Source of the DNA: Candidatus Mailhella excrementigallinarum
GTDB taxonomy: Bacteria; Desulfobacterota; Desulfovibrionia; Desulfovibrionales; Desulfovibrionaceae
Reading direction: 5' to 3'
DNA length: 64,000 bases
Assembly: GCA_944324075.1 (NCBI GenBank)
Contig: CALUUZ010000010.1
Coordinates: forward strand, 1-64,000
Made by a program: the position numbers and the translations under genes. The notes below the pieces were generated by a model. That model had not been told where the DNA came from and searched no databases. It saw only the letters and a list, made by a program, of their open reading frames with translations. Below, piece after piece: positions 1 to 9,579 of the stretch; positions within the stretch are counted from its first letter, which is position 1; every line of letters begins with the position of its first letter.

Positions 1-945
1 GACCAGAAAGCCCTCAGCGAACTGTATCATCAATATATCAATGTTGAAGAAGACTTCATGCGCGATCTCTTTGTGCAGGGAGAAACCGGTCTCGGGCGTG
101 TCTTCGTCAGAGAAGACGTGCTGGGAGATCCCTATCGGCTGGAAATTCTCGACTATGAACGCGCCACACATATCATTGACACCTCAAAAGAAATTGGCAT
201 CAGCATGTGCTACTGCCGCCATAAAAAGTGGCATATGGGAACAAATTGCGATGCCCCCATGGATATCTGCATGACCTTCAATACTGCGGCGCATTCCCTG
301 ATCAAACACGGTCACGCCCGTTCCGTCAGCAAGGAAGAATGCGTCGATCTGCTGCATCAGGCATATGATCATGGCCTGGTGCAGTTTGGCGAGAACAATC
401 GGGAAGGCGTCAACTTCATCTGCAACTGCTGCGGCTGCTGCTGTGAGGCGTTGCTGGCCGTGCAGCGTTTCGGCATTACCCAGAGCATCCATTCAAATTT
501 CATCATCAGATTGGATGAGGAGAGTTGCATCGGCTGCGGAAAGTGCCTCAAGTCATGTCCGGTCAAAGCCCTGCACGAACCGGAAGAGAGCCGGATACAT
601 ACCCCCCATGAGGCTGGAAAACCCCTCCGCCATATTCCCGAACTGAACAGGGATATCTGCCTCGGCTGCGGGGTCTGCGTCAACGGATGCCCGACCAGGA
701 GCCTCACTCTCGAACCTCGCCCCGATCGCACCATCACCCCGCTCAACACGACGCACCGGGTGGTACTCATGGCGGCGGAACGTGGAAACCTTCAGGATCT
801 CATCTTCGACAATCAGGTCATGTTCAGCCACCGGCTGATGGCCGGTGTATTGGGAGCAATACTCAAGCTGCCGCCTGTGGCACGGAATCTGGCCCGTAAG
901 CAGCTCCGATCCCGTTACGTGGAAAAGCTGATGGAAAAAATGTAA
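1..945 (+). CDS. 4Fe-4S ferredoxin-type protein, 5' end outside window
   Basis: The reading frame is open from base 1, so the N-terminus lies upstream; the first internal Met (58) is probably not the start. A Cys-rich block is encoded near 208-275, then CNCCGCCC at 421-444, then two classical ferredoxin motifs (CxxCxxCxxxCP) near 526-570 and 658-693. This predicts at least two [4Fe-4S] clusters plus an extra Cys-rich site, and so an electron-transfer protein, probably cytoplasmic because the C-terminal half shows no membrane segment. The partner enzyme is unknown. A gene for a DUF362 protein follows about 120 bases downstream; DUF362 and ferredoxin domains often occur together, so a shared redox role is possible but is inference. 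Confidence 0.85.
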   Translation, partial: DQKALSELYHQYINVEEDFMRDLFVQGETGLGRVFVREDVLGDPYRLEILDYERATHIIDTSKEIGISMCYCRHKKWHMGTNCDAPMDICMTFNTAAHSLIKHGHARSVSKEECVDLLHQAYDHGLVQFGENNREGVNFICNCCGCCCEALLAVQRFGITQSIHSNFIIRLDEESCIGCGKCLKSCPVKALHEPEESRIHTPHEAGKPLRHIPELNRDICLGCGVCVNGCPTRSLTLEPRPDRTITPLNTTHRVVLMAAERGNLQDLIFDNQVMFSHRLMAGVLGAILKLPPVARNLARKQLRSRYVEKLMEKM

Positions 946-1063
946 CTCAGCGCGCAAGGAAAGCAGAGACGAGTCGTCCCGCTCCGACCGACTCAGGGAG
1001 CATTTTTATCTTGAACATGCCCTGAGCATTCCGCCATTACACATATCTCATCTGGGGAAGCTC

Positions 1064-1996
1064 ATGCCTGATTTTCCCGTCGCCCTGCGCTCCTGCGCCG
1101 ACTATGGCGAAGCTCCGCTTGTTTCCCGCGTGGGTGAAGCGCTGGACGCCTGCGGCTGGTCACCCGCACGGGGTGACAGGGTTCTGCTGAAGCCCAATCT
1201 CATTCGGGCCGTGCCTCTGGCCTGTACGCATCCACTTGTAATAAAGGGAGCCGCAACATGGCTGCTGGATCGAGGTGTTCATGTCACAGTTGCCGACTCG
1301 CCGGGCTTCGGCACAGCAAAAGGCGTCGCTCGTGCCATCGGCCTTGAAGATGCCCTGCGCCCTCTCGGTCTGGAAATTTGCGAAATGGATAATCCCGTAC
1401 CCATAGCTGTAGGCGAAAAAAGAAACAGAGTCCCTAAATGGGGAGTATCCCGTCTGGCTCTGGAAAGCGACGCACTGCTTTCTCTCCCCAAGGTCAAGGC
1501 ACATGGCATGATGCGTCTGAGCCTTGCGGTCAAGAATCTGTTCGGAACGGTACGCGGCCTGCGCAAGGCATGGGCGCATACGCTGGAAGGCGAAAATGTT
1601 GTCGCCTTTGCCGCGTGCATCCTTGAACTCTATCGGGCACTTCCTCCTTCCGCAGCTCTTCTGGACGGCGTGACAGCCATGCATGTCACCGGTCCGGTTC
1701 GGGGCAAACCCTATCCGTTGGGACTTCTTGCCGCATCGCCCGACGTCATGGCGGCAGACAGCGCCATCTACCACCTGTTCGGCGTTTCCCCCGATCAGGT
1801 TCCTTTATGGGATACAGCGCAAAAAAGAGGATTGCCGCAGGCTTTTCCTGAGCACTTGTCTTATCCTCTTTCTCCTCCCTCTGCGTTTTCGCATCCAGAC
1901 TTTTTACTGCCGGGGAGGCTGAACGACGTTTCCTTCCGCCCTCATCGACTCTTCTTCAGCCTCTGCCGGCGCGCATGGTATGCCCTGACGAACTGA
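1064..1996 (+). CDS. DUF362 domain-containing protein
   Basis: A 310-residue protein with the DUF362 pattern: a KPNL block near residue 45, a D-S-P-G-F segment near residue 80, and SLPKVKAHGMMRLSLAVKN near residue 140. The family has no agreed biochemical function; many members carry or neighbour ferredoxin domains. No Cys cluster or membrane segment is visible here, so this is the domain alone, preceded by the ferredoxin-like gene that may supply the redox part. The ATG at 1064 is preceded by GGGGAAGCTC, a usable ribosome site. The C-terminal 60 residues are Pro/Ser/Phe-rich and poorly conserved in character. Confidence 0.8.
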   Translation: MPDFPVALRSCADYGEAPLVSRVGEALDACGWSPARGDRVLLKPNLIRAVPLACTHPLVIKGAATWLLDRGVHVTVADSPGFGTAKGVARAIGLEDALRPLGLEICEMDNPVPIAVGEKRNRVPKWGVSRLALESDALLSLPKVKAHGMMRLSLAVKNLFGTVRGLRKAWAHTLEGENVVAFAACILELYRALPPSAALLDGVTAMHVTGPVRGKPYPLGLLAASPDVMAADSAIYHLFGVSPDQVPLWDTAQKRGLPQAFPEHLSYPLSPPSAFSHPDFLLPGRLNDVSFRPHRLFFSLCRRAWYALTN

Positions 1997-2054
1997 CTGC
2001 GCGCGCCCCGTATATCAACCTTGTCCGTACGTCATCATCCAGGTATAAAAAGAC

Positions 2055-4199
2055 ATGCGCCGTCCCTTCCTCTCTCTTTTTCCTTTTTCAGACACCAGAT
2101 TGTCTGCTGTCTTCTGTCTGGTCTTTCTGCTGCTGGCAAGCGGATGCAGCCTTTTTTCCCGTGCGGCGGGCACACAACAGGCCCAGGAAAATGAAGATGC
2201 CCTGTTTGCCGGTGACCCCGTGCCGTATTCCGTCACTTTTCGTGTCATCCGTCAGAACAAGCGACAAGCTTCAGACAGTACATCTGCCCCTGCAGATGAC
2301 TCGCGCCGGAAAGGAGAAGCAGGAAAAAATGATGTCGCCGCCGATGGCGTTCCGGATGTTTCTGACGATGAAATCCTTTCTCTCATGCGCTCCAACAGCA
2401 TGCTTGAACAACTCAAGGCCCAGCCTCCCGACAGTCTGCTTGGACTGGAACGCCGGGCGCGCTCCGATCGCGATGTGGCGCTCAAGGTCCTCCATTCATT
2501 CGGCTTCTATGACGGAAGGGCTCGATACCGTCTGGACAGGGAGAGTTCCCCCGTCAAAGTGGTTTTTGATCTTATTCCCGGTATGCGTTATACAGTAGGT
2601 ACTCTGAACATTACCTACGATCCCGCCCCGGTGATACCGGATGCATTCCGGAACCGGACTTTTACCACGGGCTTCCTCTGGAAAGAGGAACATAAGCTGC
2701 CTCCGCCCTCCTTTCCCTCACGCATACGGGGGCTGGAAGAAGGCTTGCCCGTTTCCGCAGGAACCATTCTGGATGCAGTGGAAAACTGGCCGACCCGTTT
2801 CAGAAACTATGGTTACCCCTTCGCCAGGGTCAGTTCCAGCCGCTACTTCCTGGACAAAGAGCATCGCTCGCTGAACATTCAGGCAAAGCTGGAGCCCGGA
2901 CCGGCAGCAACAATGGGAAGCGTGCGCTTTTCCGGATTGGAAAGCGTGGGAGAGGAATACCTGCGCCGCCTTGTCCCCTGGAAGCCTGGCATGCCCTGGA
3001 GTGATCGCATGCTGGAACGTTACCGCACCTCCCTGTTGGAAACCGGCCTATTCCGTTCCGTCGACTTGCGTCCTCTGCGTCTGGACGAGCTGGAATATAC
3101 CGCCAAGGAAAACAGCAGTCATGAAACCACCGCATCTTCCCCCTCTCCCGATTCCGCTCTTCTTCCCCCTGCGTCGCCTTCCTCTCCCTCCGATGCGCCT
3201 CTTGAACTTCCTGTGGCCGTCGATCTCGGCGAAATGGCCTTCCGTACCGTGGGTGCGAGCCTGCGGTACAGTACGGACAAGGGCATGGGCGTACAGGGTT
3301 CATGGGAACACCGCAATTTTTTTGGAAACGGGGAAAAACTGACTATTGCCGGTACTGTGGCTGAAGATGAGCAGGGTGTGAAGCTGGATTTCAAAAAACC
3401 CGCCTTTCTCCGTGCGGATCAAAACCTGCTTGCGGGCGGCTACGCCGGACGCAAGGTCACAGACGCCTATACCGCGCGCGAGGCAAGCATATCAGCCGGC
3501 CTGGAACGCAAACTCGCTCCGTTCTGGTGGGGAAGCGCCAGAGGAGGATTCGTACAGGGTGAAATCGACGAAGGCTACGGCACGGAAGAATATGATTACG
3601 CCTTCATGGAGTTCGGTATCAGACGCGATACCCGGAACAATCCCATGAACCCCACGCGCGGGTCGAGACTCGTCCTTACCCTGACGCCATATGAAGGCCG
3701 TTATATGTCGGAAGCATTCAGCGCATTTATGCCGCGCGTCGATTTTTCCACCTATTACAGGCCGTTCCGTTCCGACTGGCTGGTCCTGGCAGCGCGGGTG
3801 GCGGCAGGGGGCATGTTCGGAGCACGCTCCACCGAGATCCCGGCTACCCTGCGCTACTATGTCGGGGGAGGAGGATCGGTGAGGGGGTATGCCTATCAGG
3901 CCATCGGCCCGCGCAACTCTCGCAACGACCCGGCAGGAGGGACTTCCTTTCAGGAGGTCAATCTGGAAATGCGTTTCAAGGTAACTGAACACATCGGAAT
4001 CGTTCCCTTTCTTGATGGAGGCATGGTCTATGAAAGCGCCCAGCCCGACTGGGGAAGGGATATGGACTGGGGAGCAGGCATCGGCCTGCGATACTTCACG
4101 CCGGTCGGCCCTCTGCGGCTGGATTTCGGCGTGCCGCTCGACAAAATCTCCGGGGAAAAGAACTACCAGATATATATCAGCCTGGGACAATCCTTCTAG
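2055..4199 (+). CDS. tamA: Omp85-family outer-membrane protein, TamA-like
   Basis: A 714-residue protein: signal segment (1-35), Ser/Asp-rich linker, POTRA-like region (about 110-340), a Ser/Pro-rich low-complexity insert near 350-385, then a C-terminal beta-barrel of the surface-antigen type. Barrel hallmarks include GGxGSVRGY near residue 615 and a final Phe after alternating aromatic residues, as in Omp85 proteins. It probably forms the outer-membrane part of the translocation and assembly module that inserts outer-membrane proteins. The tamB-like gene follows after 20 bases, the usual pairing. Odd point: the signal segment ends in LLLASGCS, which resembles a lipobox and is unusual for an Omp85 barrel. 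Identification rests on architecture and neighbour. Confidence 0.88.
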   Translation: MRRPFLSLFPFSDTRLSAVFCLVFLLLASGCSLFSRAAGTQQAQENEDALFAGDPVPYSVTFRVIRQNKRQASDSTSAPADDSRRKGEAGKNDVAADGVPDVSDDEILSLMRSNSMLEQLKAQPPDSLLGLERRARSDRDVALKVLHSFGFYDGRARYRLDRESSPVKVVFDLIPGMRYTVGTLNITYDPAPVIPDAFRNRTFTTGFLWKEEHKLPPPSFPSRIRGLEEGLPVSAGTILDAVENWPTRFRNYGYPFARVSSSRYFLDKEHRSLNIQAKLEPGPAATMGSVRFSGLESVGEEYLRRLVPWKPGMPWSDRMLERYRTSLLETGLFRSVDLRPLRLDELEYTAKENSSHETTASSPSPDSALLPPASPSSPSDAPLELPVAVDLGEMAFRTVGASLRYSTDKGMGVQGSWEHRNFFGNGEKLTIAGTVAEDEQGVKLDFKKPAFLRADQNLLAGGYAGRKVTDAYTAREASISAGLERKLAPFWWGSARGGFVQGEIDEGYGTEEYDYAFMEFGIRRDTRNNPMNPTRGSRLVLTLTPYEGRYMSEAFSAFMPRVDFSTYYRPFRSDWLVLAARVAAGGMFGARSTEIPATLRYYVGGGGSVRGYAYQAIGPRNSRNDPAGGTSFQEVNLEMRFKVTEHIGIVPFLDGGMVYESAQPDWGRDMDWGAGIGLRYFTPVGPLRLDFGVPLDKISGEKNYQIYISLGQSF

Positions 4200-4219
4200 G
4201 CATAACGGGAGCATGACCC

Positions 4220-7200
4220 ATGTCTGCTGAAGAACGCCCGGACGAAGAACGCCGGACACAGAAAAAAAAAGACAGCCCCCGCCGCATCCGGCGGCTGCTC
4301 CTCCGTCTGCTGACGATAATCCTGACGCTGACGCTGCTTCCCGTTCTGCTTTTTGCCTCGGCCTGTATGCTTTCCCGCACAGACCAGGGAGAACGATGGA
4401 TTCTCACTCATCTGAACCGTACCCTGCAAACGGCCCTTGTTCCTGTGGGGCTCTCGCTCCGTCTGGAAGATCTGCACAGTAACCTTCCCTTTGCCCTCAG
4501 CGTAAACGGCATCGAATTGAGCGATGCACACGGCATATGGTTCCGGGGTGAACGTCTCTCTCTGGCAGTAAACTGGCGTGCGCTGGTGAAACACGGCATC
4601 GAGATCTCCGATCTCTGTCTGGAGTCCCCGGCGCTTCTGCGCATGCCCGAACTTCAGCCTGCTTCCGATCCGGAGCCCGCATCGTCTTCTTTCTCTCTGA
4701 CGCCGTATAATCTTTTTCAGTTTTTTCCCGCCTGGCTGGCTGCTCTGACCCCCGAACTCAGGCTTGATCGTCTTGTCGTGAACGGACTGGAACTGGCTCC
4801 CGGCATCGCAGGCGACCTCATGCTCATTGACCTGACAGCCTCGGCCAGTCTTTCTCCCACACAGCTTGCAACGCAAGCGGCTCTCAGCCGCAGGGAAACA
4901 CACGGCGGGCCAATCGGTGAAACGCTGATTCTCGCACTCAGCCTGACACACGACGCTGTCCTGGGGCTGCATCTCACCGCGGATGCAGGTCCTTCCGGCA
5001 TCATGGCCCGAATTCTTCCTCCGGATCTGGCAAAGCGGCCCGAAATGCGGGTCAGTCTGAAGGGACATGCGCCCCTTGATCAGTGGAAAGGAAGTTTCGG
5101 CATCGTCCTCGACGATTCAGGCGAAAACCTTTCAACCGATACGGGAGCCAATTCCCCCGATACGGCGTCGATTCCTGAAACCGATTCCATGACGGGAGAT
5201 GACAGTGAGGAAGCAGCGGAACTGCGGGAACGGAACAGCATTCCCCCCTCGCCTTCAGTCGAAACCATGACAAATATCCCAGACGCCCGGCGTATAGCCG
5301 CCCTGACCGGGCAGGTATCCTTCGCTCTGCCTCCGCAAGGGGAAATTACGGATACGCCCTGGCTGCCCCATGATATCGTCCTGAATCTCACGGTGGAAAG
5401 CGGGCAGGCGTCGGAAGGGCTGGCACTCATGCCGGGCCTGACTCAGGGTGACGTATCCGCCGAAGTTTCCCTGCGGACAACTCTTGAACAGAAGAAAGCC
5501 GGACTCACTCTGGATACCCGCGCAGATATCTCTGCCCGCGTGGAACAAACCCGCTGGGAAGACGCCCGGCTTGCCGTACTGCTGGGAAATACCCTGAATG
5601 CCGCTCTCTCGCTCAGGGCCGACTACACACCGGAAGGGATGAAACTGGAGTTGCCTGCGCTGTCCCTTGAGGCGGGAATACTCTTTGCCAAGGGCAGGGG
5701 AGTCTTCTCCGTGCCTTCCCTCTCTGGGAGGGACACCGACTTCCCCATGGGAGACAAGGACAAAACCGGAGCGGCCTCGCCTGCAGAGGCACACATTGAC
5801 GCCGAACTCCACGCCGTCGCCCGTCCCGGCAGGGAACTCGCCGCCATGTTTGTCCCCGAGACCGGGCAGAGCCTGACCCTGGAAGGACCGGCGCGGTTGG
5901 ACGCGATGATTTCCGGGCCGCCCCTGTCACCCACCGCGCGTGTGGATCTGACGTGTCCCGGCCTGACGATGGACGGAAAAATACTGCGGAATATTTTTCT
6001 TCACGCGCGCCTGGACAATCTGAAAGACGAATCCTCAGACATCGCTCTGACCGGAGGTCTCGAGGCCGGTCTCTCCCTGCGGGGAGAAAGTATCGACCTG
6101 AAAACAGACTGGGACATCCGGCGCGGCCGTACAGGTACGCTGGACGCTGCGCTGCGCAATGCATCCATGCGCGGGGGGGGGATCCAGGCGGACGGTGGAT
6201 TCACTATCCGGCTGGAGGAAGGAAAGACCCCGTGTCTGGACGGAGGACTACTGGCCGAAGTGCAGGACTGGAAACACCTCTCCGCTCTGACGGGACGCAC
6301 GCTGAACGGTTCCCGTACCCGTTTTGAGCTGACCTTGAAACATGAAGGAGAAAAACAGTTCGCCCTTCTCAAGGGAGGAGCGGCATCCTTTTCCCTGGAT
6401 GGTACAGCGAACGAAGAGAATACGGCTCTGGCACTGTCCGGACTGCATGTCAGCCTTGATGCCCGGGATATATGGAATGCGACGACACTCGATGCATCTG
6501 CAAATGTCTCCGGTCTGGACGCCGGCGGCATCGTGCTGAAGGACATTTCAAGCGGAATCCGCGGCTCTCTGTCCGGACCTCTGGCTTTGACGGCCAGTAC
6601 GGAAGGCGGCGTCAAAACCCGTATTGACGCAACATGGAATCCAGGCATGGTAGCACTGAAGGAGTTTTCCGTCGAACCCGGTCCTGTCCGGAACGGTGGA
6701 AAAGTGCCGAGGAGGAAAAAACTGCCATTGAGTCTGCCTGGCATTGTGCTTCTTTCCCCCGGAAAACTGACCTACTCCGCCTCCTCCTTCTCCACTCCCG
6801 GCCTGGATTTCCGGTTGCCGCCAGAAGGAAAACTGACCCTCAGGGGAACCTATGATCCCGCCCGGATCAATCTTGACATGGATCTGAAGGGACTGCAGTT
6901 CGCCCCGCTGCGCATGTTTGCCCGTTCTCTGCCAGACGGAAATCTCAGCGCCGCTCTGAATCTGCGAGGCACCCTTGACCGTCCGGCGGGAACGCTGCGG
7001 GCCGAGGTGCGCGATGTGCGTTTTCCGGGCAGTGAACTTGTCCCCCTGGCATGTGATCTCAACGCGGAGCTGAAACATCCCGGCGGACAAAGTGTGCTGG
7101 ACGCAAAACTGGAAGTCCCCGTCACTTCCCTGGTTCTCCTGGGTGCTCGTCAGGGCTGGGCCAGAGTGAGACTCCCGCTCGAACACTCCGGCAGTACCCT

Positions 7201-8527
7201 GCTTCCCGCCCGGAACAGAAGCATGACCGCCTCTCTGCGCTGGGACGGAGTGGTTTCCCCTCTGTGGGCATATCTGCCTATTGCGGACCGCCGTATGGCT
7301 GGCGGCCTCCACCTGGCTGCGGATATCAGCGGTACGCTTTCCCAGCCGAAAATCGACGCAAATGTGGAACTCAGCAACGCGGCCTTTGAGGATCTCGCCC
7401 TCGGCATCCTGCTCAAGAATATCAACGCCAGGGCCGCCTATACAGATCAGGGCGGAGGAACGAAAAGGGACGCCGGGCGTCAGGCTTCCCTTGCACTGTC
7501 CGGTGAAGATGGCCAGGGTGGCACGATCAGGCTCGATGGCAGCCTGGATCTGACCGCACGCTCCATGCAGGCGTCATTGAACATGAACAAACTCAAGCCC
7601 CTGCGCCGTCAGGATCTGCGTATCAGCCTCTCCGGAGACGGCCTCGTCATGGGGACGCTGGAAGCGCCTTTTGTCAACGCCAACATCACGGTAAACGAAG
7701 GGGAATTCTCGCTGGCCCATCTGCCTTCCGGCGGCATCAGGGAACTGCCGATATCCAGTGGAGAGGAAACCGAGACACCTCCGCCCAGGGGGGTTCTCAG
7801 CGTGCGCATAGACGTGCCGCGCCGCTTTTTCGTGCGCGGACGGGGATTGGAAAGCGAATGGAAGGGGAATCTGCATATCGGCGGCCCGCTCAACGCTCCG
7901 GGCATCCTCGGCTCCATTGATGTGGTACGCGGCGATTTCGAACTGCTCAACCGGGATTTTACCTTTTCCAAAGGCAGCATTCAGTTTGCCGGGTCCCAAA
8001 AGGTTGACCCGCGTCTGGATATCGTCATGACCTATACGACTTCAGCCATTGTGGCCGAGGCTATTGTAGGCGGCTCTGCCTCTCGTCCGAGCTTCAGGCT
8101 CGCGAGCCAGCCCTCCCTGCCCGAGGATGAAATCATCTCGCAAATCATGTTCGGCAAGTATGCGCGAAGTCTGGGGCGCTTTGAGGCCATCCAGCTTGCG
8201 GGCGGTGTTGCCGCGCTTGCGGGGATAGGCAACGGAGGGCTGGGCGTACTCAGCTCTACACGGGAGGCTCTGGGAGTCGACATGCTCCGTCTCAATTCCT
8301 CCTCAAATTCGGACTCAGATCAGAATGAAGAAGAAGCTCTCACGAGCACAACACTGGAAATGGGAAAATATATCAACGACAAGGTATATGTCGGCATAGA
8401 ACAGGGGATGAAATCCGACAGTACCGGAGCGCTTGTGGAAATAGAATTGACGCCTGAAATAAGTCTGGAAGCAAAAACCAACAGTGAAAGAACTGAGGCG
8501 GCTATCCAGTGGCAGCACAACTACTAG
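4220..8527 (+). CDS. tamB: TamB-like translocation and assembly module protein
   Basis: A 1435-residue protein with a basic N-terminus, one membrane anchor near residues 28-55 (rich in Leu/Thr/Ile) and a very long periplasmic part of repeated short beta segments of the AsmA/TamB type, such as repeated LxLxG and GxLxA patterns. The last 250 residues match the character of the TamB (DUF490) domain: GPLNAPGILGSIDVVRGDFELLN-like motif, then DPRLDIVMTY, then a C-terminal EISLEAKTN segment. TamB spans the periplasm from the inner membrane to TamA and is also linked to phospholipid transport. The ATG at 4220 follows a GGGAG ribosome site. The 20-base spacing to tamA indicates one operon. Confidence 0.9.
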   Translation: MSAEERPDEERRTQKKKDSPRRIRRLLLRLLTIILTLTLLPVLLFASACMLSRTDQGERWILTHLNRTLQTALVPVGLSLRLEDLHSNLPFALSVNGIELSDAHGIWFRGERLSLAVNWRALVKHGIEISDLCLESPALLRMPELQPASDPEPASSSFSLTPYNLFQFFPAWLAALTPELRLDRLVVNGLELAPGIAGDLMLIDLTASASLSPTQLATQAALSRRETHGGPIGETLILALSLTHDAVLGLHLTADAGPSGIMARILPPDLAKRPEMRVSLKGHAPLDQWKGSFGIVLDDSGENLSTDTGANSPDTASIPETDSMTGDDSEEAAELRERNSIPPSPSVETMTNIPDARRIAALTGQVSFALPPQGEITDTPWLPHDIVLNLTVESGQASEGLALMPGLTQGDVSAEVSLRTTLEQKKAGLTLDTRADISARVEQTRWEDARLAVLLGNTLNAALSLRADYTPEGMKLELPALSLEAGILFAKGRGVFSVPSLSGRDTDFPMGDKDKTGAASPAEAHIDAELHAVARPGRELAAMFVPETGQSLTLEGPARLDAMISGPPLSPTARVDLTCPGLTMDGKILRNIFLHARLDNLKDESSDIALTGGLEAGLSLRGESIDLKTDWDIRRGRTGTLDAALRNASMRGGGIQADGGFTIRLEEGKTPCLDGGLLAEVQDWKHLSALTGRTLNGSRTRFELTLKHEGEKQFALLKGGAASFSLDGTANEENTALALSGLHVSLDARDIWNATTLDASANVSGLDAGGIVLKDISSGIRGSLSGPLALTASTEGGVKTRIDATWNPGMVALKEFSVEPGPVRNGGKVPRRKKLPLSLPGIVLLSPGKLTYSASSFSTPGLDFRLPPEGKLTLRGTYDPARINLDMDLKGLQFAPLRMFARSLPDGNLSAALNLRGTLDRPAGTLRAEVRDVRFPGSELVPLACDLNAELKHPGGQSVLDAKLEVPVTSLVLLGARQGWARVRLPLEHSGSTLLPARNRSMTASLRWDGVVSPLWAYLPIADRRMAGGLHLAADISGTLSQPKIDANVELSNAAFEDLALGILLKNINARAAYTDQGGGTKRDAGRQASLALSGEDGQGGTIRLDGSLDLTARSMQASLNMNKLKPLRRQDLRISLSGDGLVMGTLEAPFVNANITVNEGEFSLAHLPSGGIRELPISSGEETETPPPRGVLSVRIDVPRRFFVRGRGLESEWKGNLHIGGPLNAPGILGSIDVVRGDFELLNRDFTFSKGSIQFAGSQKVDPRLDIVMTYTTSAIVAEAIVGGSASRPSFRLASQPSLPEDEIISQIMFGKYARSLGRFEAIQLAGGVAALAGIGNGGLGVLSSTREALGVDMLRLNSSSNSDSDQNEEEALTSTTLEMGKYINDKVYVGIEQGMKSDSTGALVEIELTPEISLEAKTNSERTEAAIQWQHNY

Positions 8528-8860
8528 AGCAGCTTCACCAAGGAGCGGAACTTCGCCGCAGGGTCCTCCGGCCCTCCCCGGCCAGCTCGCCGCGTTTCAC
8601 CTGCAGCTCATCCGGTTCTGGCATGAAACCCGCGGTTGCGGCGGCACAACTGCCACCAGTGAGTCGGAACCACACTTTCGACGAAACGATCTTGATATTG
8701 AATAAGCAGTATTCAATATTATCAGGGAGTATTTTCATAGGGGATTCAGGCATCGCATCCCCCGAAGGGGGGCAAAAAAATGTAGAACAAGTCAGACGAA
8801 AACACGTTAACTTATGGCAGATGAAAACATTCAGACTCAGACAGCAATCATGAGGCTCCC
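8528..8860. other. Non-coding spacer between tamB and the carbonic anhydrase gene
   Basis: About 330 bases with no convincing reading frame. The first 130 bases are GC-rich, the remainder is AT-rich and probably holds the promoter of the carbonic anhydrase gene. It contains the AT-rich inverted repeat at 8695-8719 and a small GC hairpin near 8759-8774 (CCCCC-GAA-GGGGG) followed by an A-run, which does not form a terminator on either strand. Confidence 0.6.
8695..8719. promoter_or_regulatory. AT-rich inverted repeat, candidate operator
   Basis: ATATTGAATA and TATTCAATAT are perfect 10-base inverted arms separated by AGCAG. The repeat lies about 140 bases upstream of the carbonic anhydrase start. 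The AT-rich symmetric arms look more like a dimeric regulator site than a terminator, and no T-run follows. The cognate regulator is not identifiable here. Confidence 0.45.
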
Positions 8861-9550
8861 ATGAACGGAACCCCCCGGCACAAGACCCTGAACCGACTGA
8901 GCGCGGGCTTCCGCCGATTCAGACGGCACTGGTACTGTGAAGAACATAATATTTATGAAGATCTGCTGGAGGGACAATCGCCGCATGCTCTGGTCATAGC
9001 ATGCAGCGATTCCCGCGTAGATCCGGCATTGATTCTCGACTGCCGCCCCGGAGATCTTTTTGTCATCCGCAATGTGGCAAATCTGGTTCCTCCTTATAGT
9101 CCGGACAGCGGTCATCACGGGGTCAGTGCAGCTCTGGAGTATGCCGTCCGCCATCTGCGAGTGGACACCATTATTGTCATGGGACATTCTCACTGCGGAG
9201 GCATCGCTCATCTGATGACCGATGCCGGCAAGGACAAAAACGAATTTCTCAGTATCTGGATGCGTGTTGCCCAGGATGCCCGGGCCCAAGCTGACGCACG
9301 ATGTCCCGACGCTTCCGCCGAACAGAGGGAACGCGCATGCGAACAGTGGGCCATCCGTCTTTCTCTGCGCAACCTGCGCAGTTTTCCATGGATACGCACG
9401 GCTGAAATCAGAGGAGAACTTGGTATTCATGGATGGTATTTCGATCTGGCCAGCGGTACACTGCTGCAGTTCGATGAAGGCAGCGAACTGTTCATTCCCC
9501 TTGGCGACAGCTATGCGAATGAAGCAAGCGAAACGGAGACGGCAGAATAA
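8861..9550 (+). CDS. Beta-class carbonic anhydrase
   Basis: A 229-residue zinc enzyme that interconverts CO2 and bicarbonate. The beta-class signature is complete: ACSDSR with Cys48, Asp50 and Arg52, and GHSHCGG with His109 and Cys112, giving the Cys-His-Cys zinc ligands and the Asp/Arg dyad. Length is typical. No signal peptide is visible, so it acts in the cytoplasm. It may supply bicarbonate to carboxylases such as the pyruvate carboxylase encoded near 60 kb, which is inference. The thioesterase gene follows after 30-40 bases, so the two may be co-transcribed. The ATG at 8861 follows GAGGCTCCC. Confidence 0.93.
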   Translation: MNGTPRHKTLNRLSAGFRRFRRHWYCEEHNIYEDLLEGQSPHALVIACSDSRVDPALILDCRPGDLFVIRNVANLVPPYSPDSGHHGVSAALEYAVRHLRVDTIIVMGHSHCGGIAHLMTDAGKDKNEFLSIWMRVAQDARAQADARCPDASAEQRERACEQWAIRLSLRNLRSFPWIRTAEIRGELGIHGWYFDLASGTLLQFDEGSELFIPLGDSYANEASETETAE

Positions 9551-9579
9551 CACTCCTGCGGCGGATTCCCGCCACGCAA

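Noticed and set aside
8759-8785. GC hairpin with A-run as a terminator
   Set aside because: The T-run would precede the hairpin on the minus strand, and nothing on the plus strand follows it, so it is not an intrinsic terminator.
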